DNA from: Hippasteria phrygiana
Taxonomy: Eukaryota > Echinodermata > Asteroidea > Valvatida > Goniasteridae
Reading direction: 5' to 3'
NCBI GenBank assembly: GCA_037893225.1
Contig: JAZGUH010000088.1
Coordinates: 2,144,501-2,208,500, forward strand
DNA: 64,000 nucleotides
The notes beneath the pieces are model-generated. The model saw nothing but the letters and a program-made list of their open reading frames with translations. It was not told the origin of the DNA and did no database searches. The position numbers and the translations under genes were made by a program. Each line of letters starts with the position of its first letter. Positions within the stretch are counted from its first letter, which is position 1. Positions 1 to 11,657 of the stretch are shown piece after piece.

Positions 1-277
1 TGAACAAAACAATACCATCGCGAGTTAAGTTTTCACATAAACGCATTATTGACACGGTTTTGAAGTACATGTATACTTAATGATAGGCCCTAATGCTATT
101 ATATTTCAGTTTTCAAATAAATGACATGTGAAAAAATTCTTTACGTATGCCTAAAGGCTAAACTTTCGTATTTTATTCGATGACGCTTTCTTGACGCTTA
201 TTGACACTAAATGGCATAAATCCATTGATCTCCAATATACATGACCCCCAATAGAGTGTATTCGAAATGCAACAGCA

Positions 278-515
278 TGTGGTAGATTAAGCCCGGTTCA
301 TACTTCATGCGAATGCGTATGCAAAGCGAAATTTCGTTAACCCTAACACTCCTGAATCCTCCAATTTTAATATGATTCTCCACACACCCAAGGGGCTGGC
401 AGTTAGGGTTAAGGTCACAGAGAACGTCACAATGAAACTTCAATTGTTGACATCATGAAATTTGCTTCGCATTCGCATGAAGTATGAACCAGGCTTTAAT
501 ATATCTACCACGTTT
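278..515. mobile_element. MITE-like inverted-repeat element
   Basis: Two arms of roughly 50-60 bases face each other: one near 278-343 containing ggttcatacttcatgcgaat, the other near 450-515 carrying its reverse complement. The outer flanks gtggtaga and tctaccac extend the symmetry. No reading frame is credible inside. The size and structure suit a non-autonomous DNA transposon, superfamily unknown. The same element sits at 55486-55723 in copy B. Confidence 0.55.
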
Positions 516-1044
516 GCGAGTCTACCAAACAATTGCATTTCTACGACGTTATGTCCTAGGCCTATTCTTAAAATGGCGATTGTGTAGTGCAGGGCCCCAT
601 TCCCGACAACTTATAAGGGAACAAAAATCAACTTTTAGGTTATTTGAATTGCCAAACTAGTTAGCGACATTACAAACCAACAGGTATGCCACAGATAAAG
701 AGCAGGGTTTTAGTTTTTGAGGAAAAGTTTGGGGTAAAGGGGCAATGAGAACGACAACACACAATGCGAAAATAAAGATGGCGGACATCGCGACATGCCA
801 CGATGCACAGTAAACACGCAAAACAGCTTTCATTCGCATAGCAACTGCCGTTAAGCACATAAGAAAATTGCATTTTCTACTGAAATAAACTGTTAAAAAT
901 TACAAAAAACGATGTCAATATAATTAAGAGAAGTCTGCTTTAGGTTGAAAAAGTCATTTTGGAATGAAACAAAATACCTTGAACTCTAATTTCATACAAA
1001 ACTAAAGTAAAGACTAAAAAGAGGAGCCCGTGCAGGCACTACAC

Positions 1045-2046
1045 TACACAATTGCTAGACCCGCAAACGTAGCGGTATACATAGCCACACTCTAGATCTG
1101 TTGCATTGCAAAAACACTCTATTAGTCGATAAAAGACTCCATGTCCATTGACAGGAAGATTTTTTATCGTTTTCCTGTTCAGTACTCACACATGCTCCTT
1201 TACACCAAAATCCGCAAGCATAGCATCTGTTATTCCCCAGAAATTTGATGAAAAAAAGTGGATTCCTGTACAAACGTATGGCCTTTTTAGTTTGCGAATG
1301 ATGCCGGGATTGCCGGCAGATCTTCACACAGTGCTCCATATCCTTCACGTAGAAATTGCGGTACTGTACTACGGCTGCAGAGACGTTACCTAGATATCCA
1401 GCAGGAACCAGTCTTTTTGTTGCGCACGGTGACGTCAGGGTCAATCGCTTCATTCGGCGCATGTGCACACGATTCCACAAGTTGACGACTGTTTCATGCT
1501 GCTTAAACTAAAGTTACGGCTCAATGAGATCAAAAGGCTCAATACTAGCCACTAACTATTGCGACATAAAACAGTCGTCAACCTGTAGAATTGTGTGCAC
1601 ATGCGCTAAATATGAAGCAATTGACCCCGACGTCACCATGCGCAACAAAAAGTCTGGTCCCTGCTTGCTGGATAGTCACGTCTCTCCAGCCATAGTACAG
1701 TACCACAATTTCTACGCAAAGGATTCAGGGCACCGTGCACAGATCTGCCGACAATCCCGCGGCATCGCTCCCGAACCAAAAAGGTCATATACGTTTGTAC
1801 AGGAATCCACCTTTTTTCATCAAATTTCTGGGGAATGACAGCAGATGCTATGCTTACGGATTTTGGTATAAAAGAGCATAAGTACTCAACAGGAAAACGA
1901 TAACAAATCTTCCTGTCAATAGACATGGAGTCTTTTATCGACCAAAGGGGTGTATTTTCAATGCAACAGATGGCCGTGGCAGTGTATACCAACGTATACC
2001 GCCACGTTTGCACTCAGCACTGGTTTGCGGGTCTACACAATCGCCA
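1045..2046. mobile_element. Foldback-type element, ~1 kb, arms ~480 bp
   Basis: The left arm (about 1051-1500) and right arm (about 1560-2046) are diverged reverse complements. Landmarks in both arms are the outer gacccgcaaa / tttgcgggtc, the internal gactccatgtccattgaca / tgtcaatagacatggagtc, and the inner cgactgtt / aacagtcg pair. The centre lies near 1510-1545. Open frames within the arms mirror each other and look non-coding. A shorter relative lies at 54381-54880 and a second full copy at 56253-58256, so this is a dispersed family. No transposase remnant is visible. Confidence 0.65.
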
Positions 2047-2440
2047 AAGTAGGTATTCTTCCCCGAAAATCACACATTAAAATTAAAATTAATCATCTAT
2101 ATAAATTTGAAGATACATTGACACAGATTTTCACTCTAGAAATTCACAGTCGACTTCTTAACAAATACAAAACAAAACCTGAATATACAGCACATACACA
2201 GCAGCCTCACCTAGCAATTGCACCAACCATACGTACGTATACGTCTGTCAATAAAGAGCGCCACCACATGACACTAATTCCAATTGACCGTCAACGCGTA
2301 AAATACTGCGTTGTTAATATGTATGTGTTTAACATTTCTTTTAAAAATGAAGTAATTTAAAAAAAAAAACAGCCATCAGAAACATTTTTCTTGTTACGTT
2401 TCTGATATAGTTATTTTACTCTCCCACAAAATTATGAAAC
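2047..2440. other. No gene seen
   Basis: AT-rich spacer between the foldback element and the promoter-like patch. It holds a short palindrome (cgtacgtatacg near 2230) and an A-run near 2360, and nothing else I can support. Confidence 0.5.
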
Positions 2441-2545
2441 TTTTTTCAGAATGTCCGGAAAAACAACTTCGTAAAATTTCGGACACTTTCGGAAACAAGA
2501 GGCCCCCCGTCGCGCGCGAGCTGCACTGACGTCAGAACTGAATTT
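2440..2545 (+). promoter_or_regulatory. Candidate promoter of the OB-fold gene
   Basis: A GC- and CpG-rich patch (ccccccgtcgcgcgcgagc near 2502-2520) stands out from AT-rich surroundings and is followed by a perfect CRE palindrome TGACGTCA at 2527-2534. It lies directly upstream of a non-coding exon with a strong splice donor. CREs and CpG clusters are common in TATA-less metazoan promoters. The same patch is kept at about 58650-58755 in copy B. Transcription start is not visible from sequence. Confidence 0.5.
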
Positions 2546-2647
2546 TTTGAGCCCCAGATTACAGACGCAGACAATAGGAATTAGGATTAAAAGTTTTGAT
2601 AAAACTTGCTGGATACCAAAAGAGATCGTTCAGGAAGAAACATAGAG
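2546..2647 (+). other. Putative non-coding first exon (5' UTR)
   Basis: The stretch after the CRE has no ATG and ends in the consensus donor AGAG|gtaagc at 2647/2648. The next plausible acceptor on this strand is at 4821-4822, just before the first coding ATG. The assignment as the untranslated first exon of the OB-fold gene is inferred from position and splice consensus. The start of the exon is approximate. Confidence 0.45.
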
Positions 2648-3417
2648 GTAAGCAAGTTGCAGGCTTAATTATTAGTTAGTGTAGTTTTAATGTAGTAATG
2701 ATATTTGACTGGACAATTTCATCGGGAATTCTAATCAATTTGTGTCAACATGTCATGGACATGTGTATATTTGTCCACTTATGGAGTTATGGCGATTGAC
2801 AATGACGTGCGTCATGCTGCGTATAGGCCAACTAACTGACTGAGACCTCGAGTACATCAACTACAGCAATGACATAACAGTTTTATATATACAATTTTTT
2901 AAATCCACTCTTCCAAAATATCATAGAGTTATTGCGGAGATTTTTGTCTTAAGGGTTCCATTTAAATAATACAAATATAGAGGAAAAATTGCAAAGTTGT
3001 GACAATGCAGCACCCTCAATTCCTGATAAGCTTAAAATTGGTGGTGTGTTAATCCATTCCTCTATGAGTAATCTGTGATGATCAATCATTCAAAATATCA
3101 ATCAAACATTTCATTTTGTGAAAAAAATGTTACAAAATATTAAGTAGTGACAAGAAAACTGCGTTCTTTTGTAGAAAATAATTTGAGGTTTAAAATTACA
3201 TTATTTATACCAATTAAAATGCGTAAATGATAGTATGAAAGCGGGGAATACCAATGGAAAGAGCTGTTGAGGTAATTGTTGCAGCTTTTCTCTTCAGTCT
3301 TTATACCTACATATTACAAAATACAATGCAATTCACTTTTCTTCTAATTAAGTAATTACATAACCTATGGTTATTTATGTTACGTGATATCACGTACGTG
3401 TGTGGTACACACTTTTT

Positions 3418-3578
3418 AACAAACACCTATTTTGCATATGGTATTAAGCAGACACAATATAAACTTATCAAAATGATTAACAGATGGTATAGTTTAAAAG
3501 TTTTAAACTATACCATTTGTTAATCATTTTGATAAGTTTATATTGTATCTGCTTTACCATATGCAATAGGTGTTTGTT
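3418..3578. repeat. 161 bp near-perfect palindrome in intron 1
   Basis: Arms of about 75 bases, aacaaacacctat at the left end and ataggtgtttgtt at the right end, fold on a short centre near 3496-3502. Only a few mismatches and a small indel separate the arms. No clear target-site duplication was found. It could be a tiny MITE or a hairpin RNA source. It is preserved at 59622-59782. Confidence 0.7.
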
Positions 3579-4822
3579 CAATTTTTTGGAGTGAGCAGTT
3601 TTTAGGAAGGCTGGCTCATGAGCCCTGCACCTCACTATATACTAGTAGTTACCTGTGTTTCTAGAAATCTTGTAAACCTTTTGTGTACTCTATAATAGCA
3701 CTGTCTTTAAAGGAGGTATTTCCCACATTTGTTTTATGCACATTTCATCAAGTGTTTATCCTATAGTTTCTTCAGTGTCACAACATTTGTAAAACCAGGT
3801 TCTAATATTCAAATTTTTAAAAGACAGTGTTCTGACCTATAATAACAAAGAGAAACAAGAACTGTTAGGAGAACAGCCCATTAGAAAATCTATAGCTGGG
3901 TTGACACATCCTTTTCAACCCCAGTGGAGAGTCCTTGATCAAACACAATCCCACCATATGCAGCCAAGATAATCCCCATAATCACCTAAATAAACAAACT
4001 CCTGTGACCAACACAACATCCCTGGATGAGTGCTGGAACTACTTTCAATGCAACATGATGGCTATATAAACACAGTATTATGATCGTTCTCTGTCATTTC
4101 TTCATTGATTTGTACTGTTAAAAAAAGAAAACAAAACACCATCTCACACATATAAGGATTTTAATATTTATATCAACTTATAGGGCCTATCAGTTGCACA
4201 AAACAGAAGTAGACTCATTCAGCCACGATCGTGATTTCTAATAAGATTAGTGCCGATAAAAATCTTAATCTCCCAAAACAACCAATTGACTCCCCTTAAG
4301 AAAAGTACCAAAAGGATGAGTAAGGACCCCATCAGTCAATAGGATTGGTCAAGTTGGCTTCTAAAAGGATATATTCATCATGACATTCAAAAAAAGTATC
4401 AATTTTGATTAAATTCTATTGGATCAAAACTACAATTTCCATTTGAGCATTGAATTAAATTTGACAAATAGAAACAAAGCAAGAGGAATCCAAGATCTTC
4501 ATACACCAAATATTTTTCATTTAGATACAATTAACACAAAATACATCAAATTTACAGACACATGAAGAATGATAAATATATTTCATACAAAATAAATTAA
4601 ACGACTTTAACTCAATTACTTGAACTTATGAGCACTAAATTAAATAAAATCGAAAAATATTTACATATATTTATGATTTCAAATCCACAGTATTAATTTT
4701 GTATTACTCAAGCTTTTTGTTTCAATAATAAATAGAGTAAGGTTATTGAACATCTATCAAATTAAATTGAAGGAAAAATCAGTTTTGTTAATAGATGATA
4801 TATGTATTTTCTCGATTTCCAG

Positions 4823-5227
4823 ATGTCTACACTCAAGGAACTGTTCCGGCAGAAAAACCGCTGTGGGTCCTCAGCAAGAGTGAAAGTAATCTGTCAAGGC
4901 TCTGGGGCAAATGCCAACTGCTACGGTGTAGCCGATGCAACAATGGCAGCAGAATTGGTCCTCTTCGACATGTCAAAGGCACCAAAGATAATCTGTGGAT
5001 CCTGCATAATAATAATAAATGCCACTACAAAGGAAGCCGCACGAAAGGTTATTGAGGTTGGAAGAAATGCAAGAATCTGCAAAACTGGAATGCTTGAAGT
5101 TCCACCAAGTCTGGAATGGGAAGCCAAAGACATCACAAATCCTCAACCAGCAGCATTTCTTCCTATTCCGGAAGTGAAAACATCACCATTGAAGACATTG
5201 ACATCAGTAAAGGGACAAGTTGTTGGC
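4823..5227 (+). CDS. OB-fold (RPA-like) protein, coding exon 1
   Basis: This is the first coding exon of a predicted 290-residue protein made from 4823-5227, 7075-7290 and 9925-10176. It opens with ATG immediately after an acceptor (tttccag|ATG) and closes on GGC|gtgagt in phase 0, giving residues 1-135. The N-terminal part is basic with several cysteines (CGSC, ICKTG), followed by a proline-rich linker (residues about 95-120). Its last residues (TSVKGQVVG) look like the first strand of an OB fold completed in exon 2. I know no specific ortholog. Single-strand DNA binding is inferred from the fold only. Compared with copy B the 405 bases show one silent change (4969), while the introns differ more. 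The upstream start is supported by the in-frame ATG at the exon edge, but an earlier coding exon cannot be excluded. Confidence 0.75.
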
Positions 5228-7074
5228 GTGAGTATTATACAAGAGTTATGAATGTGCTTAAAAATGCACAAAATCAAATTGTATAATCTTAAGTGAGATG
5301 AATTTTTAGATTGTAATTTATTGTGTAAGAGTATCTAAAAATTGTAGAGAAATCTTCAGATCAAAACCAATAATGTGATCCCAAGAGACCATCTCATCAA
5401 CATAATATTTATTAAATATATGTGAATTGGAGTTCACAGAATATTACAAGTCAAATCCACTTTTAATTATTCACATCTATAGGCAGATTGGAAAAATTTT
5501 CTCTACAAAACGGGAACACAAGAGCAAAATCCAATAAACTCACCTCACAATTGATTTTCAAACAAATTAAATGAGCAAACATCTGTATAGGCACCTGATT
5601 AATATTATAAAGAAGTTTTATTTGATTTACTCATCTTTTTACATGCAAATCAACATTTATCCAAAACTGGAACTGAAAGAAGTAATTTTTACATTAAATG
5701 CCAATTTCATGTCACTTTCACTCTGAAATAAAACTACAAATTATTAATATGTACATGTTATTGCTATACTTGCTCATTTCATAATTAAAAGTGACAAACA
5801 AAAAACTGCTATCCATTTATATGCAATCAATTTTTTATATTTTTCCACTTCATTTGTTTGTTAATACACTCAATTTATTAAATACAGTTGCTGCATTTAC
5901 TTACATATACCACCTGACTGTGTTTTCCAACTTCAATCAAAAACATCTATCCTTAAACCCAAGTCACATTTTTTTATTCCTATTTTCCTCACAACTATCC
6001 TCCATCATAACAGTAAAACACATGATGAAGTTTTAAAATGTGGATATATGTATCACTTAATTAGTCTCCTTTGAAGAAATCAACACTGAAATTAACAAAA
6101 CTTTTGACTAATTGAGTAATAATTTCTCTGCCCTCAGAGAATAAAGAATGACAATTAAATGTGCACTGCTACATGTCATTTGAACCAAAAAATACTTCCA
6201 CTAACTTCTAAGCTTGACTCTCCTTTCATTGTGTTGCCCACCACTTATATAACAATGGCACTCTACCACAAAAAAGATCATAAGAATAACTCGAAAATTC
6301 ACCTATCAATAAATCTAAGATTGTATCTTAAATCACATGTGTTTGCTTAATAAGACCAATCACTTACAAGTTCAGTCATACAGTGAAGGCTTGATTTAAA
6401 AAATAAAAATCCTGTATCACAGGGCTTGTACGATCAACAATTTTGTATACACTGTGAACCCCTTGGATGTCATTTCCTATACAAAATGGACAGAGATTGG
6501 GAAGATATGATTCCAACAATACACATCCAAATACACACATTCCTACTCAATTCAAAATCACATCTGAATCCTACACACTATATTGTCCAACCTGGACAAA
6601 GAGTACATTATGACTTTATATGGCATTGACAGCTTCAACGTCATTTTGATTCAGGACTATGAAAGTGATTTTGGACCTTTATTGTTGAATTCACATCCTC
6701 CTAACCCTCCTGTCCATTTTTAATAGAATATCACATCCAAGGTTTTAGGGTTTATGGTTTATAGTGCAGTTAATCACTGCATCTACTGTTAGACCAGAAT
6801 TATTGTTACTAGATGACTGAGGCCAAAATAAAAATAGTATACGTCACAGTTTGAAGTTTTAAAAAAGGAAGCTATATGAGAAAAATTACTAACATTCATA
6901 TTCATTGGTACATTGTTGGAGATGGTCAGTCCAAACAAATTGTATTTTTAGATAACTATTAATTTGATTTAATCTTATAATAATTAGTGCTTGATTTGTA
7001 AATGACAATTTAAATTTGACATTGCCAAAAAACCCAATAAGCCACTGGTCTCTCTTTGTTCCTTTATTATACAG

Positions 7075-7290
7075 CAAGAAATGGTCAAAACTGTGTGTAC
7101 AAAGGGGCGAGACGTTCAAGTCAAGAATATCACCATGAGAGAACGGGGCCAATCCTGCAGGGTCGCCTTGTGGAGGAACCACTCCTCAGCGGATGTCAGC
7201 ATCGGTGACTTCCTTGAGATTACAAATGTCATAATCAACGAGTATGACAGTGAAAAGTACCTGAACACTACAAGACTTACTCTTCTGAAG
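7075..7290 (+). CDS. OB-fold (RPA-like) protein, coding exon 2
   Basis: The exon is bounded by tattatacag|CAAGAA and CTGAAG|gtaaat and is 216 bases, phase 0 at both ends, giving residues 136-207. The sequence carries the usual middle of an RPA70-type OB fold: VQVKNITMRERG, then a hydrophobic strand ending ALWRN, then the SIGDFLEITNVIINEY strand-turn motif. That pattern (basic strand, LW, GD, and a hydrophobic strand ending in Y) is shared by replication protein A and related single-stranded nucleic-acid binders. The exon is identical in copy B at 63278-63493. Whether it acts in replication, repair or transposon biology cannot be told from the sequence. Confidence 0.75.
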
Positions 7291-7399
7291 GTAAATATTA
7301 GGCTTTTTTACTTAATATATGTCATTCGTCAAATAATCCACAAGGGAAAGTGACTCGGTTAATTTTGAATAGGTTTTCAAACTGAACAAAGAAACTGAC

Positions 7400-7475
7400 A
7401 GAAGCCGGAATCGAACCCGCGACCTCCGGAATAATGTACCAGCGCTCTACCAAGTGAGCTGTCTTGCTCTATCCC
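7400..7475 (-). repeat. tRNA-derived SINE fragment
   Basis: The reverse complement contains a perfect pol III B box (GGTTCGATTCC) and an A-box-like AGCTCACTTGGTAGAGCG with normal spacing. The acceptor stem halves do not pair, so this is a tRNA-derived SINE head or tRNA pseudogene rather than a working tRNA. The second copy is at 63603-63678, and a decayed relative lies inside the TU-like insertion near 57503-57575. Confidence 0.6.
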
Positions 7476-7479
7476 AGAT

Positions 7480-7740
7480 AACATTTTTCAGTGGGCCACC
7501 GGAGGGCCATCGGTGGCAGAATTAGTGGCCCATCAGTGGCAGCCACTGGTGGGCAGATGGTGGTTTTGTCCATATTGGCCCTCCAGTGGACCTCCAAAAG
7601 GCTGATAGGTGGCTGATAGGTGGCATATATAGGTGGCCCACTGGCTGATCTCCGGTGGCTCTCCGATGGCTCTCCGGTGGCTCTCTGGTGGCCCTCCGGT
7701 ACCTCTCTGGTGGCCCTCCGCTGGCCCACTGGCTGATTTT
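7480..7740. repeat. GC-rich minisatellite (ccggtggcyct units)
   Basis: Degenerate ~12-13 base units around ctccggtggcyct are repeated across the segment, with alternation of gtggcc and ctccgg motifs. Copy A has about two more units than copy B (63690-63920), so it is length-variable. Open frames on both strands are by-products of the repeat. Confidence 0.7.
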
Positions 7741-8053
7741 AGTTTTAAAAAAAATAATAATAAAAATAATAGAACCCCCTGCTGTTCTTTTCCCCATGCA
7801 CATCTTATGCTCGAACGCTTCCGCCTCCACATTCCACCTCCACGAATCCCTATATTTCACTACCCAAATTGTAAATAATTACTTCCCAAGTGAGGTTACA
7901 TAACTCAATGTGCTTAAGTTTTAATAAATTGCCTTTCAGAAAAAGAGGCCTAATTTTTGCCAACAATTAAGCCATTCATCATAAATTACCCCCTTCATCT
8001 CAATCTTGACTTTTTATCAGGCCACCCTCACCCAATAGGAGTGCAGATAGTGT

Positions 8054-8389
8054 CATTCTATTTAGACCCCAAAGAATGATATAAAAACATTTGCGACAGT
8101 AACATTCTCACTAGAAAAGGTAGCTATGAGGTCAAGGGTGAAATGCATTTTTCACCCTAACTTACATTTTCTCCTTAACGTTCACTTTTACACAACTTCG
8201 TTTCCCCTTTACTGTCGAATTAGCAATATATATATGTATATTGCTATTTCCTACGAAAAGGGGAAACGGAGTTGTGTAAAAGTGAACGTTAAAGAGAAAG
8301 GTGACGTTAAACGTCACAACTACCTTTTCTAGCGAGAATTTTACCGTCACAAATGTCTTTATATCCGTCTTTGGGGTCTAAATAGAATG
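8054..8389. mobile_element. MITE, ~335 bp, nearly full-length inverted repeat
   Basis: The left end cattctatttagacccca is the reverse complement of the right end tggggtctaaatagaatg, and the arms continue inward through the cgttcacttttacacaac / gttgtgtaaaagtgaacg pair to an AT-rich centre near 8225-8245. It lies in intron 3 of the OB-fold gene. The superfamily is not identifiable. Confidence 0.75.
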
Positions 8390-8679
8390 ATTCAACTTGT
8401 TTGGTCAAAATAGATAAAGTTTGGGTTAGGTTACAGTAAAAAGAAGTTTGTGCACAAGTCTATGGGATTTCGCCTTTACACCGGATATAATAACGTTCCT
8501 TCCCGCATTGGGTCAACCGGTCTATGGAGTTTGTGCGCAGGCTTAAATGTGACCTAACCAAAATTTTCCCTATTATAATAGTTATGCGTTATGGTGACCG
8601 TGAAATGTCACTCTAAAGCAACCGGTCACCCTATAATTAAAGAAAAACTGTAAACAGTCTCCCTATGTTCGAAATCGTC

Positions 8680-8982
8680 ATAATATATATATCTTTATAT
8701 ATATATATTCATATATATATTACCGTTGTGTGTGATTCTCCTGTATTTCCTGTTGAATTTTGTGTTAACCTTAATAATACAGTTCATGTAAGTTTGTACA
8801 ATATTTTTTTTGATCGAATAATGATGGCCTATGAGAATAAACGGAGTCTTGTACTACACTGAGATACAAAAAAAATAATACATACATAAATAAATAAACA
8901 AACCCAAAACCAAAAATCACAACCCAAAACCAAAACCCAAAACCCGAACCAAAACCTGAACCAGAACCACAACCAGAAATAT
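8680..8982. repeat. AT and AACC-type simple repeats
   Basis: 8680-8722 is an (AT)-rich microsatellite. 8876-8982 is an A- and C-rich run of degenerate aaccaaaaccc units. Both are intronic and non-coding. Confidence 0.7.
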
Positions 8983-9924
8983 AATTTCAATAACATATTT
9001 TCTAGCTTCGCCAAATTTGTTAGCTTTCCAATGAGACATTAAACAAAACAGATTAGCCCACAATTCCAATAGAATCAATTAATTAATTTAAATTTTTGAC
9101 TCCCACTCCAAGCTCAACGTAGCAGGACTTCAGTGTCCACACCATTTTGTAAGGATGCCCTACAATGTTTATGTACACAAGTCCTAAAATCATACCAAAC
9201 TCATCACCACATGGTCTGCAATAGTGATCATACCAGCAAAATCACTGTAATTCTCTAAAATCTTAAAGCTTGTATATATCCATGTTCCACTGAGCTGACA
9301 AATTTACCCCTGCTGACAAATTATGAAAGAAAACTGTATTTTTGCCCAAAAAAACCCCAATTATTACACTCACCACTTTGTTCAGTCCTGAACAAATATT
9401 TTCCTCATAATCAAGAACACGCACAAATTGACATTAGCAACAGGTCACTCTTAATTAAAAATGTGTCACTTATTTATTCTTGACTTTACTTCTCCGGGTG
9501 CAGGTCAATAAAAACGGACACATCAACTTAAATCCCCGATCTACAGAATTGAGAGAATATTCATCAGCAAGATTATAAATGAAATTATATCTTCTTGAGA
9601 GCTAGAAAGGCGCACAAACTACAACAATGTTTGAAGCCAATTTTTGTTTATTTATATGCATATTTCTAGTCTTCTAGAACTGACTTTCATTTTCCAAGTC
9701 CACAGTGCTCATCGTGATGGGTAGCTACTGCTAGATTCCACTGCCAAATATAATAGAGACATAAAATTGAATTTCACTGATTGATTTACTTATCTGCTCT
9801 ATCCCTCCATAGGTAGTTTCACTTCAAAAAGTAATTCCCTGTGATAATTCATTTACAGCAGGAACAAAACCATATTAACATAGACAAAGCAACTTAAATT
9901 GCTATTATTTTTCTTTTTCTGCAG

Positions 9925-10176
9925 AAAGTCAACCAAGGCAAGATCACAGAGCAAGCCGAAGTCATTGGATATGAAATTGTAGAGGACAAGGTTCAGCTCA
10001 CCAGCAACCAGGAAGGCTATCCCACCTACACAATCGACACAACCCTGCTTAAAGAAGCATTTGAAGACAGTGATGAGGAAGACATTGAAGACATACTGAC
10101 ACACAAAATCCCATTCAAGTGCCAATTTGTCCTCAATGAAAAAGGCATGGACTGCTTCTCACTGATTGTAGACTAA
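9925..10176 (+). CDS. OB-fold (RPA-like) protein, last coding exon
   Basis: A good acceptor (tctttttctgcag|AAAGTC) opens the exon in phase 0, and the frame continues for 83 codons to TAA at 10174-10176. The C-terminal part contains an acidic patch (EDSDEEDIEDI) and ends in CFSLIVD. The matching last exon of copy B lies beyond the window. Intron 3 (7291-9924) is the longest and holds a SINE, a minisatellite and a MITE. A poly(A) signal follows about 250 bases downstream. Confidence 0.75.
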   Translation, partial: KVNQGKITEQAEVIGYEIVEDKVQLTSNQEGYPTYTIDTTLLKEAFEDSDEEDIEDILTHKIPFKCQFVLNEKGMDCFSLIVD

Positions 10177-10426
10177 AGTTGCATAGCCTAGTGTATTGGT
10201 CTTTGATTATCAGGATTTCCAGACATACTCACTTCATTATATTTAGTGATTGTGTATAATACATGTACCAATAACCAGTGAATTGAAATCATTTGATTTT
10301 GGTTAAGACTTTTCAGTACAAATTTCTAGGTCGTCGCTAATCCCCATTTGGAATTGTTGAAATTCTATTTCAGAAGTGTCATGCAATTAACATAGCTACT
10401 TCCTCAACATGAAATAGCTCTCAACA

Positions 10427-10432
10427 AATAAA
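10427..10432 (+). terminator. Poly(A) signal AATAAA
   Basis: A canonical AATAAA lies 251 bases after the stop codon of the OB-fold gene on the same strand. It is the first good signal downstream and probably marks its 3' end. Confidence 0.45.
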
Positions 10433-10454
10433 TCTGTAGAGTATATAAAAGAAA

Positions 10455-11645
10455 TTGTCAGCAGAAACAACATGTTGCTAATGGGAAATCAATATTGACA
10501 TCGAAAAACACAATTGCCATTTATCCTCAACCTGTCAACTTAATTTTTCTTTACTTTCTGATGTTACTGTATTAAACAACAACCAAATATTGAAATTAGT
10601 CTATATCTACTGCAAATCCTGACAAGCATAATAACATATTTGTGTCCGTGTTGCAACTGAGACGCACTGGTCTTTTTATGCGATACAGATTCTTTTTTTT
10701 TTAATCAAGATTTGATTACGGCCTTGGAAAAGGGGGTGCGTGTGGGTAATAAATTAGACAACCACAAAGAGTGAATTTAATTCTGAAAAATGTAATTAGT
10801 GCACGTACATATGTAAACACCATGTCCTGAATGCTATGCAGTGTAAAATTCCGTAGAAACCGTATGGCATTGATTTATACACGAATGAGTATAACAACAT
10901 AGTATGTAAACAAAAACAAATTCTGATCAATGGAATTTGAGGGGCTGCACAAGCCTACACGTACATGAGTGCATCAGACCAAGAGATACATTGTATCCCT
11001 GTCAAATGGCTCAGTTACCATTGAATATTTTTTTCTCGGACCACAGGAATTTGAGAAAGGTTTAGTGACCACAGTGCACCATGAATAGCTTGTCTGGAGA
11101 GGCCATTTTCACACTGCACACATATTTGTAGCATGGGAAAGATAGACATCCATTAAAACAGTACACATATATATATGTCATTTTCAATAGGAGAATAACT
11201 TGGCAGTTTAACATTAAGTGGATAAGTGGATATGGATGTTGAAGTGCAGGGAGCTGGACATTTTCTCCAAGTGATTCACAATAGCAGATTACATCACTAT
11301 GTACAAGTTCATAGTGATGTAATTCTGTCATTAACTGTATTGCCTCACACATAATGGTAGCAGATAAACTAGAACATTTGTTAAAAGAAGCTTGATATAA
11401 ACAATTTTACATAATCCAAAAGTTAAGATGTCAAATGATTCTCAAATTTTACAAATCTAGTGTGTCAACGAAATTGTGACCAGAAGCAGCATGTTGATAA
11501 TGGGAATATTCATATTGAAGTAAGACACGCATTTGTCATTTATCTCAAATTTTGTTTACATTCCCATATTACGTGTATTACACCCCAACCAAATATTGAA
11601 AAAGTTGTATATCTACTGGAAATCCTGACTAGAATCATGTTGTCG
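10455..11645. repeat. Diverged direct repeat pair (~180 bp)
   Basis: The segments near 10455-10640 and 11470-11645 share order and many words in the same orientation: cagcatgttg or caacatgttgctaatggga, then gtcatttat / gccatttatc, accaaatattgaaa, and tctactg.aaatcctgac. Identity is roughly 70 percent by eye. The ~0.8 kb between them shows no gene. This may be an old local duplication or the flanks of a decayed element. Confidence 0.5.
11288..11323. repeat. Perfect 14 bp inverted repeat (hairpin)
   Basis: attacatcactatg is followed after 8 bases by its exact reverse complement. No associated gene or element is evident. Confidence 0.7.
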
Positions 11646-11657
11646 ATCCATTATATA

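Larger units (their letters stand above)
1..7815. repeat. Segmental duplication, copy A
   Basis: This stretch aligns base for base with 55209-64000 apart from scattered substitutions and small indels that I judge by eye at about 1-3 percent. The offset is 55208 at the start and about 56210 after position 1981, because copy B carries a ~1 kb insertion there. The left limit cannot be seen since copy A starts at the window edge, and copy B runs off the right edge, so the true repeat is longer. It could be a real tandem or segmental duplication, or two haplotypes left uncollapsed in an assembly of a highly heterozygous animal. Confidence 0.93.

Noticed and set aside
1148..2013. Protein genes in the foldback arms
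   Set aside because: The frames are mirror images of inverted arms, are broken differently in each copy and have no recognisable domain.
7400..7475. Functional tRNA gene
   Set aside because: The boxes are good but the acceptor stem halves do not pair, and decayed relatives occur elsewhere, so a SINE or pseudogene is more likely.
7480..7740. Proline/arginine-rich protein frames in the GC-rich minisatellite
   Set aside because: All are repeat-driven, occur on both strands and change length between the two copies.
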